59,219 bases of DNA from SVTX01 sp045542075 (GTDB taxonomy: Bacteria; Bacillota; Clostridia; Oscillospirales; CAG-272): positions 1 through 59,219 of the forward strand of contig JAZQKI010000030.1 of the NCBI GenBank assembly GCA_045542075.1. Reading direction: 5' to 3'. Numbering within the stretch: position 1 is the first letter of the stretch; every line of letters starts with the position of its first letter. This document shows, piece after piece, positions 16,532-23,802 of the stretch. The notes beneath the pieces were generated by a model, which worked only from the letters and a program-made list of their open reading frames with translations, made no database searches and was not told where the DNA came from. The position numbers and the translations under genes are program-made.

Positions 16532-17533
16532 ATGTTTCAGAATCAGCTCGTTTCCTACTCGGGTATTCAGCCCAGCGGAAACCTTACTATCGGTAATTAC
16601 CTTGGCGCGCTTAAGAATTTTGCGTCGTATTCGGAAAAATATAAGTGCTTTTACTGCGTGGTCGACGAGCATGCTATAACCGTGCGCCAGAACCCCGCGG
16701 ATCTCCGCCGCCGCACCTACGAGACACTCGCTCTCTACATGGCTGCAGGACTTAACCCCGAAAAGAACACTCTTTACGTTCAGTCACACGTGCATGAGCA
16801 CGCAGAGCTTGCATGGATCCTCAACTGCTTTACAATGTTCGGCGAGTTGTCGAGAATGACTCAGTTCAAGGATAAGTCCGCTCGACATGCGGACAACATC
16901 AACGCGGGACTGTTTACCTATCCCGCACTAATGGCTGCGGACATTCTTCTCTATCAGACAGACGTGGTCCCCGTCGGTGTCGACCAGAAGCAGCACGTTG
17001 AGCTCTGCCGTGATATCGCTGTGAGAATGAATCAGCTCTACCCCGACCTGTTCACCATTCCCGAGCCCATAATCGCAAAGAGCGGAAAGAAAATAATGTC
17101 TCTTGCCGACCCCACGAAAAAGATGAGCAAGTCGGACGAGAATCCCAATGCGATAGTCTATATTCTCGACGACAAGGACACAATTATCCGCAAGTTCAAG
17201 AGAGCCGTCACCGACTCTGACACCGTAGTTCGCTACGCCGAGGGCAAGGACGGAATAAACAATCTCATGTCGATCTACTCCTGCTTTACGGGCAAGGAAT
17301 TTGACGAGATAGAGCGCGAGTTTGAGGGACGCGGATACGGCGAGTTCAAAATGGCAGTAGGTGAGACCTGCGCCGATGCGCTCGCTCCCGTGCAAAAGCG
17401 TTACAACGAGATACTCTCTGACAAGGCAGGTCTTGAAGCTCAGATGAAGAAAGGCGCTGAGGAGGCGTCCTACGTCGCCCGTCGTACTCTCGGTAAGGTT
17501 CAGAAAAAGCTTGGATTTGTCCAGATAAGATAA
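16532..17533 (+). CDS. trpS: Tryptophanyl-tRNA synthetase
   Basis: 333 residues, a class I synthetase that charges tRNA-Trp. The HIGH-equivalent is in PSGNLTIGNYLG (residues 14-25). KMSKS is at residues 197-201, inside KKMSKSDENPN. Other family segments are YQTDVVPVGVDQKQH and GELSRMTQFKDK. It is monocistronic between its own promoter and a strong terminator. It is constitutive as far as the leader shows. Confidence 0.97.
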   Translation: MFQNQLVSYSGIQPSGNLTIGNYLGALKNFASYSEKYKCFYCVVDEHAITVRQNPADLRRRTYETLALYMAAGLNPEKNTLYVQSHVHEHAELAWILNCFTMFGELSRMTQFKDKSARHADNINAGLFTYPALMAADILLYQTDVVPVGVDQKQHVELCRDIAVRMNQLYPDLFTIPEPIIAKSGKKIMSLADPTKKMSKSDENPNAIVYILDDKDTIIRKFKRAVTDSDTVVRYAEGKDGINNLMSIYSCFTGKEFDEIEREFEGRGYGEFKMAVGETCADALAPVQKRYNEILSDKAGLEAQMKKGAEEASYVARRTLGKVQKKLGFVQIR

Positions 17534-17543
17534 TAACAGACAA

Positions 17544-17575
17544 AAAATTCCCGACACAGTCGGGAATTTTTGTTT
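17544..17575. terminator. Bidirectional terminator between trpS and thiT
   Basis: Perfect 12-bp stem 17544-17555 / 17559-17570 with an ACA loop and T tails in both directions. Confidence 0.9.
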
Positions 17576-18172
17576 TTATATGCTTTTCTTGATAGGTCTT
17601 AACGTCTTAGGATCAAGAGCCGCACAAAGAGCTACGGCTAAAACACCTGTCAGAATTGCATTTGGCAGCATATAGGATGCGTTGTACACGAGAGAATAAA
17701 CCCAGACGTTCATGCCCTCGGGCGCGTAGCTTCCCCAGAGAATAACTCCCGAGAGAAAGCTGCACAAAAATCTTATAACACAAACAGCAACAGCTCCTAC
17801 TCCGTAGCCGATAAGCCTACGCTTGCCAAACAGCCTTGCGAAAAGATCTGCGATTCCCACAACTGAGAACGCTATAACGTAGTCAAGCAGCACGCAAAGA
17901 GCTACTGCCCACCACGTATTCGCGGGCGGTACGTAAAAGCCCAGCATCATCTGAAGGAGCGAATATACAAATCCAACACCAATACCCCAGCCTATTCCGT
18001 GTCGGTATGAGTAGTATGCTATCGGCAGCATACTGACGGTAATAGTTCCGCCAAACGGCAGAAGAGCTCCAACACCCGTGATGGTGTTGAGCCAGACACA
18101 GACAAGCTCAATAACGTACGCCAATGCAATTATTATTGCGCCCTCTGTGACACAAAGAAGTTTCTTCTTCAT
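17576..18172 (-). CDS. thiT: Thiamine ECF transporter S component ThiT
   Basis: 198 residues, six membrane segments, the substrate-binding subunit of a group II ECF transporter that uses a shared EcfAA'T module (not in this window). The family patterns are GGTITVSMLPIA and, in the C-terminal part, LVYNASYMLPN. The TPP riboswitch in its leader independently supports thiamine as the ligand. The ATG at 18172 follows AAGGAGG; the longer reading start upstream lies within the leader terminator region. Confidence 0.93.
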   Translation of the reverse strand: MKKKLLCVTEGAIIIALAYVIELVCVWLNTITGVGALLPFGGTITVSMLPIAYYSYRHGIGWGIGVGFVYSLLQMMLGFYVPPANTWWAVALCVLLDYVIAFSVVGIADLFARLFGKRRLIGYGVGAVAVCVIRFLCSFLSGVILWGSYAPEGMNVWVYSLVYNASYMLPNAILTGVLAVALCAALDPKTLRPIKKSI

Positions 18173-18187
18173 TGTGATTTCCTCCTT

Positions 18188-18233
18188 AAAATAAAAATTT
18201 GTCCGCACGGAAAATCCTCCGGTGGACAAATTT
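18188..18233 (-). terminator. Riboswitch-controlled terminator in the thiT leader
   Basis: On the minus strand a 10-bp stem (18233-18224 / 18204-18195: AAATTTGTCC with GGACAAATTT), with an inner CGG/CCG, is followed by TTTATTTT, directly ahead of the thiT Shine-Dalgarno. With TPP bound, transcription should stop here. Confidence 0.85.
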
Positions 18234-18262
18234 ACGCGATTTCAAGTGAAATCACTTATCTT

Positions 18263-18391
18263 AATCTTTCCTACGCCGGTATTATCCGTATCAGGTACGA
18301 GAGCTTTGCTCCCAGGGTTCGGTTTCCTTCCGTCTCAGCCGTGTCCTCAGCACATTAGATTGTGCGTATGTGGAGTACAGCACCCCCGATT
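18263..18391 (-). promoter_or_regulatory. TPP riboswitch (THI element)
   Basis: Minus-strand core: GGGGGTGCT at the 5' side, CTGAGA (pyrimidine-sensor arm), ACCTGAT then CGGATAATACCGGCGTAGGAA (pyrophosphate-sensor arm and 3' side). P1 can close by AATC (18391-18388) with GATT (18266-18263). Followed by an intrinsic terminator, it predicts repression of thiT by thiamine pyrophosphate. With sections 18173-18262 and 18392-18451 (promoter) it explains the long gene-less interval before sigK. Confidence 0.95.
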
Positions 18392-18422
18392 TTCTATGCG
18401 GTGATCGCTTTGCGACCCTTGA

Positions 18423-18451
18423 ATTATACTACATCACGCGACCTTTGTCAA
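18423..18451 (-). promoter_or_regulatory. Sigma-A promoter of the thiT leader
   Basis: Minus-strand TTGACA (18446-18451), 17 nt, TATAAT (18423-18428), full consensus. Confidence 0.9.
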
Positions 18452-18528
18452 GACAAATTTTGCGTGTTTATGCTTTATTTACAAATTTCGACAATCAGAC
18501 AAATAAAAATTTCGGATTGTCCTCCGGG

Positions 18529-18557
18529 ATAAGTACAGGCAAGCTCCTCATATCATA
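18529..18557 (+). promoter_or_regulatory. Candidate sporulation (sigma-E/K type) promoter of sigK
   Basis: ATAAG (18529-18533), 15 nt, CATATCATA (18549-18557). The -10-like box fits the mother-cell consensus CATAnnnTA. Weak evidence, based on motif and on the gene downstream. Confidence 0.3.
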
Positions 18558-18595
18558 CAGTAAATATTTTACTTATCTGAAGGGAGTCATCAAAT

Positions 18596-19282
18596 ATGAT
18601 AGTCTTTGCCTTGATCTTAGCAACGCTCGCCAAGCTGGTACAGCCGGTTTTGGGCATAGGCAGTGCGCAAAACTTCCCCGAAACTCTGAGCCGAGAAGAA
18701 GAAAGCCTTTGTTTTGAAAGAAAAAATCAGGGAGACGAGGATGCCAGACAAAAGCTTATTTTGCATAATCTTCGCCTCGTCTCACATATCGTCAGAAAAT
18801 ATTATTCGTCGTCAAAAAACCAGGAGGACCTCATTTCCATCGGCACGATAGGACTCGTCAAGGCAGTGGATTCCTTCAACGCGGAAAACGGCGCAAGGTT
18901 TGCGACCTACGCATCAAAATGTATTCAGAATGAGATACTTATGAACTTCCGCTCGCAGAAAAGGCGGGCGTGCGAGGTATCTATAAACGACACAATAGAC
19001 GTTGACAGAGACGGCAACCCGCTCACCTACATAGACGTCCTCAGCAGTGACGAAAACGTAACCGACGAGGTACAAAGAAAAATTCTCACCGACAAGGCAC
19101 TCAAATACATCAACACAAGGCTCTCACCTCGCGAGCGTCAGATAATTATTATGCGATACGGGCTTATGGGGGTGCCGGAGCAGACGCAAAAGCAAATAGC
19201 CGAAAAAATAGGAATTTCACGCTCATACGTCAGTCGTATTGAAAAAGGGGCGCTTGAAAAGCTGAGAGATTTGTTGACATAG
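18596..19282 (+). CDS. sigK: Sporulation sigma factor, pro-sigma-K
   Basis: 228 residues. The late mother-cell sigma factor that controls coat and cortex genes. The N-terminus (residues 1-~22, MIVFALILATLAKLVQPVLG) is the hydrophobic pro-sequence that SpoIVFB removes in Bacillus. Region 2 has ILHNLRLVSHIVRKY and EDLISIGTIGLVKAVDSF; region 4 has LSPRERQIIIMRYGL and QKQIAEKIGISRSYVSRIEKGALEKL. The gene is uninterrupted, so there is no skin-type element. GGGAG lies 10 nt before the ATG. Sigma-E is the only likely confusion, but the pro-sequence and spacing favour sigma-K. Confidence 0.92.
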   Translation: MIVFALILATLAKLVQPVLGIGSAQNFPETLSREEESLCFERKNQGDEDARQKLILHNLRLVSHIVRKYYSSSKNQEDLISIGTIGLVKAVDSFNAENGARFATYASKCIQNEILMNFRSQKRRACEVSINDTIDVDRDGNPLTYIDVLSSDENVTDEVQRKILTDKALKYINTRLSPRERQIIIMRYGLMGVPEQTQKQIAEKIGISRSYVSRIEKGALEKLRDLLT

Positions 19283-19300
19283 GCATTGGACTTCACGTGC

Positions 19301-19475
19301 ATACAAGTTTGCTGGCAAACTCGTATATGTAGTGATGTTATAAAATCCCCGTCTTAACCGATATGAACCACGCTCGAGTAGGCGCTTGCGTGAGTAGGGT
19401 TCAAAATGGAGGGAGGAATCGTAACCTCCCTCCATTTGCGGCGTTTTGGATACGAATTGCATTTCGCAGAAATGC
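19301..19475 (+). repeat. Three-hairpin dispersed repeat, copy B
   Basis: Hairpin 1 at 19301-19326 (ATACAAGTTTGC / GCAAACTCGTAT); a 76-nt spacer ending GCGCTTGCGTGAGTAGGG; hairpin 2 at 19404-19437 with a perfect 13-bp stem and loop AATCGTAA; GCGGCGTTTTGGA; hairpin 3 at 19459-19475 (GCATTTC / GAAATGC). Same architecture as the copies at 10.7-11.0 kb, with different stem bases. It lies just after the sigK stop. Confidence 0.75.
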
Positions 19476-19526
19476 GAGCTGAAGCACAAGCAGTTGCCGC
19501 CGCGGGCAAAGTATCAAAGATAACAC

Positions 19527-19895
19527 TTACCCCCGCCTATTACCCTTAAATATGAGCGCCGCAAGGTATCCAAAAAACAGTGCCGCAGTCGTGCCTGACG
19601 CCGCGGCGGTCAGGCTTCCGCCAAGGATTCCCACAACGCCGTCCTTGTCCACCGCTTCCCTTATTCCCTTTGATATATTATATCCAAAGCCTGTAAGGGG
19701 TACGGACGCACCTGCGCCCGCAAACTCCGCGAATGGCTCGTAAAGCCCAACAGCGCCCAAAAACACGCCCGTTACCACGTAAAGCACGAGTATCCTCGCG
19801 GGCGTAAGCTTGGTCTTATCTATCAGTATCTGAGCTATAACGCACAAAAGTCCACCAAAAATTATCGCTCTGATGAGCAATGCCAAGTCAAACAT
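19527..19895 (-). CDS. spoVAE: Stage V sporulation protein AE
   Basis: 122 residues, a small membrane protein of the SpoVA channel that moves Ca-dipicolinate into the forespore and out at germination. Three to four hydrophobic segments; family segments VPLTGFGYNISKGI and GILGGSLTAAASGTTAALFFGYLAALIF. The ATG at 19895 is preferred: AAGGAG lies 8 nt upstream, versus 2 nt for the ATG at 19901. The site overlaps the spoVAD stop, so the two are coupled. Confidence 0.9.
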   Translation of the reverse strand: MFDLALLIRAIIFGGLLCVIAQILIDKTKLTPARILVLYVVTGVFLGAVGLYEPFAEFAGAGASVPLTGFGYNISKGIREAVDKDGVVGILGGSLTAAASGTTAALFFGYLAALIFKGNRRG

Positions 19896-19907
19896 ATCCA
19901 TATCTCC

Positions 19908-20897
19908 TTACTCGCTTTTGAAATTCAGCAGATGTCCTATTGCAGGTATCGCCTGTCCCTGCTTCAGGCTGTCGGGACTCATCATCGCGCCCGATGCTAT
20001 AAACAGTATATTTTTAAGCTCTCCGCGCTGCATTTTGGGTAGAATATACGCCGAAAGCACGCTCGCCGCGCATCCGCAGCCCGATCCGCCCGCGTGGGTA
20101 TCCTGCGTATTTTTGTCAAACATCAGTATTCCGCAGTCATTATAATTTTCGCCTACGTCATACCCCTCAAGCAGCATCAGCTTTTTGAATATTTCCCCGC
20201 CCTCGTGTCCGAGATCACCCGTCAGGATAAGGTCGTAGTCACAAGGCTCCGTCTTGCTCTCGCGCAAAAATCTCACACAGGTATCAACTATCGCAGGTGC
20301 CATCGCAGCGCCCATATTCGCCGCGTCGCATATTCCCTTTTCTACTACGCGCCCGGGCAAAGCGGCACGTATTTTCACCTTACCCGCACTGCCGTCTCCG
20401 ATTATAAACGCTCCCGCGCCTGTAACGGTCCACTGCGCCGTGGGGGGACGCTGACCGCCGTACTCGATCGGAGTTCGGTACTGTCGCTCCGCAGAGCAGT
20501 TGTGCGATGACGTTGCGGCGGCGCAGATATCATATATCTTGTGCGTAGTCATAACTGACGCGAGCATTATTCCCTCCGCTGACGTTGAGCACGCGCCGTA
20601 AATACCAAAGTAAGGTATATTGCACCCCAAAAGTCCGTACGCTGAGCTTGTGCATTGATTAAGAAGGTCACCCGCAAAAATCGCGCCTATATCCTCAAAG
20701 GCAAGCTCGCATTTCTTAAGAGCTATATTGAAGGCAAGACGGAGCATCTCGCCCTCTGCCGCCTCCCAGGTTTTCTGTCCGAATCTGTCGGTCCTGTCGT
20801 GCATATCGAAACAACTCCCGAGAGGTCCATCAAATTCCTTTTTACCTACAGCATTGCCGTAATTTATAAAAGACGAATCAAGCTTGATTATACTCAT
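19908..20897 (-). CDS. spoVAD: Stage V sporulation protein AD
   Basis: 329 residues with a thiolase-like fold (as in Bacillus SpoVAD), which binds dipicolinic acid on the SpoVA complex. Recognised segments are FDMHDRTDRFGQKTWEAAE, GIYGACSTSAEGIMLAS, TSSHNCSAERQYRTPIEYG, and LTGDLGHEGG. It is the first gene of the two-gene transcript; spoVAC, which normally precedes it, is absent here, and the gene upstream runs the other way. Expression in the forespore (sigma-G) is expected from the family, but no convincing sigma-G box was found. Confidence 0.94.
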   Translation of the reverse strand: MSIIKLDSSFINYGNAVGKKEFDGPLGSCFDMHDRTDRFGQKTWEAAEGEMLRLAFNIALKKCELAFEDIGAIFAGDLLNQCTSSAYGLLGCNIPYFGIYGACSTSAEGIMLASVMTTHKIYDICAAATSSHNCSAERQYRTPIEYGGQRPPTAQWTVTGAGAFIIGDGSAGKVKIRAALPGRVVEKGICDAANMGAAMAPAIVDTCVRFLRESKTEPCDYDLILTGDLGHEGGEIFKKLMLLEGYDVGENYNDCGILMFDKNTQDTHAGGSGCGCAASVLSAYILPKMQRGELKNILFIASGAMMSPDSLKQGQAIPAIGHLLNFKSE

Positions 20898-20976
20898 TTT
20901 ATTATTCCTGCCGTTTTTATTTTTATTGTGCTTTTGTACGCGTTTGACTATGCGTGATTTTTATTGCCAAAAACTG

Positions 20977-21005
20977 TTGAAAAATCAGCAGACGTATGGT
21001 ATAAT
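20977..21005 (+). promoter_or_regulatory. Sigma-A promoter of udp
   Basis: TTGAAA (20977-20982), 17 nt, TATAAT (21000-21005). Confidence 0.85.
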
Positions 21006-21046
21006 AAATATATATAAGGCAAAAATCTAATCTGAAGGAGTATTTT

Positions 21047-21826
21047 ATGCTTGAATCAAAAACAATTCAGTACCATATAAACGTAGGAAAAGGCGACATA
21101 GGTAAATACTGCATTCTCCCTGGTGACCCGGGCAGATGCGAGAAGATCGCTGCTCATTTTGATAACCCCGTGCATATCTCATCAAACCGCGAATACAACA
21201 TATATAACGGATACATAAACGGCGAGCTGGTAACAGTTTGCTCAACGGGCATCGGCGGTCCCTCCGCGGCTATTGCTATGGAGGAGCTTGCAGCATGCGG
21301 AGCACACACGTTTGTACGTGTCGGCACCTGCGGAGGAATTTCTCTTAAGGTCAAGTCGGGCGACGTGGTCATCGCGTCGGGAGCTGTGCGTCAGGACGGA
21401 ACGTCGCTTGAATACGCTCCTATCGAATTCCCTGCCGTATCCGATAGCGAGGTGCTTTTTTCGCTCGTCGGCTCAGCCAAAAAGCTGGGATATAATTATC
21501 ACACAGGCGTAGTTCAGGCAAAGGATTCATTCTACGGTCAGCACTCTCCCGCGCGTATGCCTACAAGTCAGAAGCTTCTTTATCAGTGGGAGGCCTGGAA
21601 GAGACTCGGCGTGCTTGCAAGCGAGATGGAATCGGGAGCTCTCTTTACTGTCGCGGCTTCACTTGGCGTGCGTTGCGGCTCTGTCTTTTCCGTCGTCTGG
21701 AATCAGGAGAGATTCGAGGCGGGACTTGACACGGGTGACGACGAGACTCACGACACGGAGGCGGCAATAAAGGTCGCAATACAGGCAATATCCGATCTGA
21801 TCGAAGCCGACCGCTCAAATTCCTGA
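21047..21826 (+). CDS. udp: Uridine phosphorylase
   Basis: 259 residues, NP-I nucleoside phosphorylase family. It cleaves uridine with phosphate to uracil and ribose-1-phosphate for salvage. PGDPGRCEKIA is the N-terminal phosphate-binding segment, STGIGGPSAAIA the second, RVGTCGGI the third; the pyrimidine-type segment AVRQDGTSLEYAP and ASEMESGALF (ribose-binding Glu) favour Udp over DeoD. AAGGAG precedes the ATG. The next small gene follows 40 nt later without a terminator, so they are probably co-transcribed. Confidence 0.92.
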   Translation: MLESKTIQYHINVGKGDIGKYCILPGDPGRCEKIAAHFDNPVHISSNREYNIYNGYINGELVTVCSTGIGGPSAAIAMEELAACGAHTFVRVGTCGGISLKVKSGDVVIASGAVRQDGTSLEYAPIEFPAVSDSEVLFSLVGSAKKLGYNYHTGVVQAKDSFYGQHSPARMPTSQKLLYQWEAWKRLGVLASEMESGALFTVAASLGVRCGSVFSVVWNQERFEAGLDTGDDETHDTEAAIKVAIQAISDLIEADRSNS

Positions 21827-21866
21827 TACCAGTTTTTATCTGACATAAGCTCATCGGAGGTGTAAA

Positions 21867-22193
21867 ATGCCCAATCCATTAAAATATAAGAAGGTTGCGA
21901 GTGTCTACGTAAAGCGGAACAAGCTCAAAGCTTCATCAAAAAATAGCGTTATATACGATATACTTGACACGCTTGAGCAGATCGCTAAAATACTCGCGGC
22001 TATAAATCGGATAATTATGGGCGATCCTCACTCCGATTATCGAAAGCAAAAAATCAGACGCATAAAAAAATATGCAAGAATAAGCAAGACCACGGGTATG
22101 CTCATACTCAAAAAGCAGAAAAAGATAACTGTTCTCAAAAGAATGAAGCCCGCAAAGAAATGGTCGCCTAAGAAAAAGTGGATAATCATATAA
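21867..22193 (+). CDS. Highly basic small protein of unknown function
   Basis: 108 residues, of which 24 are Lys and 7 Arg against only 5 acidic residues; no Cys. Two parts: residues 1-~50, with a hydrophobic helix-like stretch (YDILDTLEQIAKILAAINRII), and a strongly basic C-terminal half with RKQKIRRIKK and clusters of KK up to KKKWIII. GGAGG lies 7 nt before the ATG, and a terminator follows directly after the stop, so it looks like a real gene cotranscribed with udp. I do not recognise the family. Nucleic-acid binding is a plausible guess from charge alone. Confidence 0.7.
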   Translation: MPNPLKYKKVASVYVKRNKLKASSKNSVIYDILDTLEQIAKILAAINRIIMGDPHSDYRKQKIRRIKKYARISKTTGMLILKKQKKITVLKRMKPAKKWSPKKKWIII

Positions 22194-22195
22194 AA

Positions 22196-22223
22196 AAGAA
22201 CCCTGCTCCGCAGGGTTCTTTTT
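22196..22223. terminator. Bidirectional terminator
   Basis: Perfect 11-bp stem 22196-22206 / 22210-22220 with a TCC loop and A/T flanks, between convergent genes. Confidence 0.92.
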
Positions 22224-22243
22224 ACTTTAGCCGTATGCTGATT

Positions 22244-22939
22244 TTATTCCTTCGAGGACAAAAGCTCGTGAAGGATAGCCGCAGCCGCTCCGCCAACCAG
22301 AGGACCTATAATAAAGATCCAGATCTGCGAAAGAGCATCAGTATTGCCCGCAAACGCCTGAAGAAGCGCAGGTCCAAAGGAACGCGCGGGGTTTACGCTC
22401 GTGCCTGTGAGGTAGATACCAAGCAAATGAACGAGAGTAAGCGACAATCCGATTACAACGCCGCTGACGGACGAATTTTCTGTCTTTGATGTTACACCCA
22501 AAATTGCAAAAACAAACGCAAAGGTCAGAATGATCTCAACTATAAGAGCAATAAACAATGCGCCTGTTTCTCCATAGTTGCGGATCAATGTGTACTGAGC
22601 TTCATTTCCGCCAAGTGACTCAAAGCGTCCGAAGAACAGACCAAGAATTCCCGCACCCGCTGTCGCGCCCAAAAACTGCGCGCCGACATAACCGAAAAAT
22701 TCCTTAAGGGTGATCTTTTTGGAGATAAGCATAGCGATCGAAACCGCGGGGTTTACGTGACATCCCGAAACGTTACCGACCGAGTAAGCAAGAGCAACGA
22801 TAACCAGACCGAACGCAAGAGCGGTGGCTACAACTCCTTCAGGTCCCATGCAGCCTGTTGCTACCGCAACGCCGCAACCGAAAATCACGAGAAGCATAGT
22901 ACCAATAAACTCCGCAATGTACTTTTTCATGTTAGTCAT
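22244..22939 (-). CDS. Aquaporin (MIP family, AqpZ-like)
   Basis: 231 residues, six membrane helices and two NPA boxes: NPA at residues 63-65 (SGCHVNPAVS) and NPA at 183-185 followed by Arg186 (SVNPARSFGPAL). The Arg after the second NPA and the lack of the glycerol-facilitator insert suggest a water channel rather than GlpF. AGGAGG lies 5 nt before the first ATG; the second Met (residue 4) is an alternative start. Its promoter is bracketed by two similar 19-bp sequences that look like operators. Confidence 0.93.
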   Translation of the reverse strand: MTNMKKYIAEFIGTMLLVIFGCGVAVATGCMGPEGVVATALAFGLVIVALAYSVGNVSGCHVNPAVSIAMLISKKITLKEFFGYVGAQFLGATAGAGILGLFFGRFESLGGNEAQYTLIRNYGETGALFIALIVEIILTFAFVFAILGVTSKTENSSVSGVVIGLSLTLVHLLGIYLTGTSVNPARSFGPALLQAFAGNTDALSQIWIFIIGPLVGGAAAAILHELLSSKE

Positions 22940-22960
22940 AAAAGCCTCCTGAAAAGTTAT

Positions 22961-22979
22961 TTGTAATATGTAATTACAA
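22961..22979 (-). promoter_or_regulatory. Candidate operator 1 of the aquaporin gene
   Basis: Inverted repeat TTGTAAT-ATGTA-ATTACAA, 7-bp arms, at the expected transcription start. Confidence 0.45.
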
Positions 22980-22983
22980 GATA

Positions 22984-23012
22984 ATTATATCACTCAAAAT
23001 AGTCAAAGTCAA
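22984..23012 (-). promoter_or_regulatory. Promoter of the aquaporin gene
   Basis: Minus-strand TTGACT (23007-23012), 17 nt, TATAAT (22984-22989). Confidence 0.85.
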
Positions 23013-23019
23013 TATTTGT

Positions 23020-23038
23020 TTGTAATATTTATACACAA
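23020..23038 (-). promoter_or_regulatory. Candidate operator 2 of the aquaporin gene
   Basis: The 19-mer TTGTAATATTTATACACAA matches operator 1 at 15 of 19 positions and lies just upstream of the -35. Confidence 0.35.
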
Positions 23039-23064
23039 AAAACGGCAGATGAACTGCCGTTTTT
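23037..23064 (-). terminator. Terminator of the glycosyltransferase gene
   Basis: Stem AAAAACGGCAG / CTGCCGTTTTT with a 5-nt loop, followed by U-rich sequence on the minus strand. Confidence 0.88.
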
Positions 23065-23065
23065 G

Positions 23066-23779
23066 TTATATTCTGGTATTCTTAATTCTCTTTTTCATTC
23101 TGTACACATCACGGAGCATCTTGAAGGAATCACTCCAGACGTTCACCGTGGACTCTCGGTGATTTATAATTTTCACGGGCATCTCGTCTATTTTTATGCC
23201 AAGCTTATTTGCCCAAAGGATACATTCAAAGTCAAAAGCAAAGCGATTTACCTCGCAACGCGAAAAGATCTCCTTTGCCGCCTCGCCCGAAAAAGCCTTG
23301 CAGCCGCACTGTGAATCCGAGAGTCTGAAGCCGCCTATCAGGCAAAGCAGCCTGATGTATATCTTCGACGCTATTTTTCTGATAAACGTGTACCCTTCAT
23401 ATCCATCCTTGGATATGTTACGCGAGCCTATAAGCATCTGCATCTGCGGATCCCTTTCAAACTCATTACGCACGCGGTCAATCACGTCCGTACCGTACGC
23501 GAGATCTGCATCGGTAAACATCACAACGTCTCCCACAGCCTCAAGCATCGCCATGCGCACTGCATACCCCTTGCCCATATTGTCCTTATATCCTATAACC
23601 TTAACGTGCGGCAGAGCCAGATCTTCAATGATCTCGCCGCAATTATCGCGCGAGCCGTCGTTTGAAAAGATTATCTCGTAGTCGTCAAAATGCTCCGACA
23701 TATAATCTGAAACCGTCCTTGCGGTATCCGCAATGATCGACGCCTCATTATACATGGGAATACAAAGTGAAAATTTCAT
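23066..23779 (-). CDS. Family 2 glycosyltransferase (dolichyl-phosphate-glycose synthase-like)
   Basis: 237 residues, GT-A fold. LCIPMYNEASII is the nucleotide-sugar-binding start, SNDGSRDN the second acidic motif, FTDADLAYG the metal-binding DxD. LSDSQCGCKAF and RFAFDFECIL are the acceptor-side motifs of the DPM1/dolichyl-phosphate glucose synthase group. There is no C-terminal membrane anchor, so it is a peripheral enzyme that probably charges undecaprenyl-phosphate with a sugar. It lies 23 nt downstream of the RlmA-like gene in the same direction. Confidence 0.88.
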   Translation of the reverse strand: MKFSLCIPMYNEASIIADTARTVSDYMSEHFDDYEIIFSNDGSRDNCGEIIEDLALPHVKVIGYKDNMGKGYAVRMAMLEAVGDVVMFTDADLAYGTDVIDRVRNEFERDPQMQMLIGSRNISKDGYEGYTFIRKIASKIYIRLLCLIGGFRLSDSQCGCKAFSGEAAKEIFSRCEVNRFAFDFECILWANKLGIKIDEMPVKIINHRESTVNVWSDSFKMLRDVYRMKKRIKNTRI

Positions 23780-23802
23780 TTTGATATATGCCCTTCTGAA
23801 TT

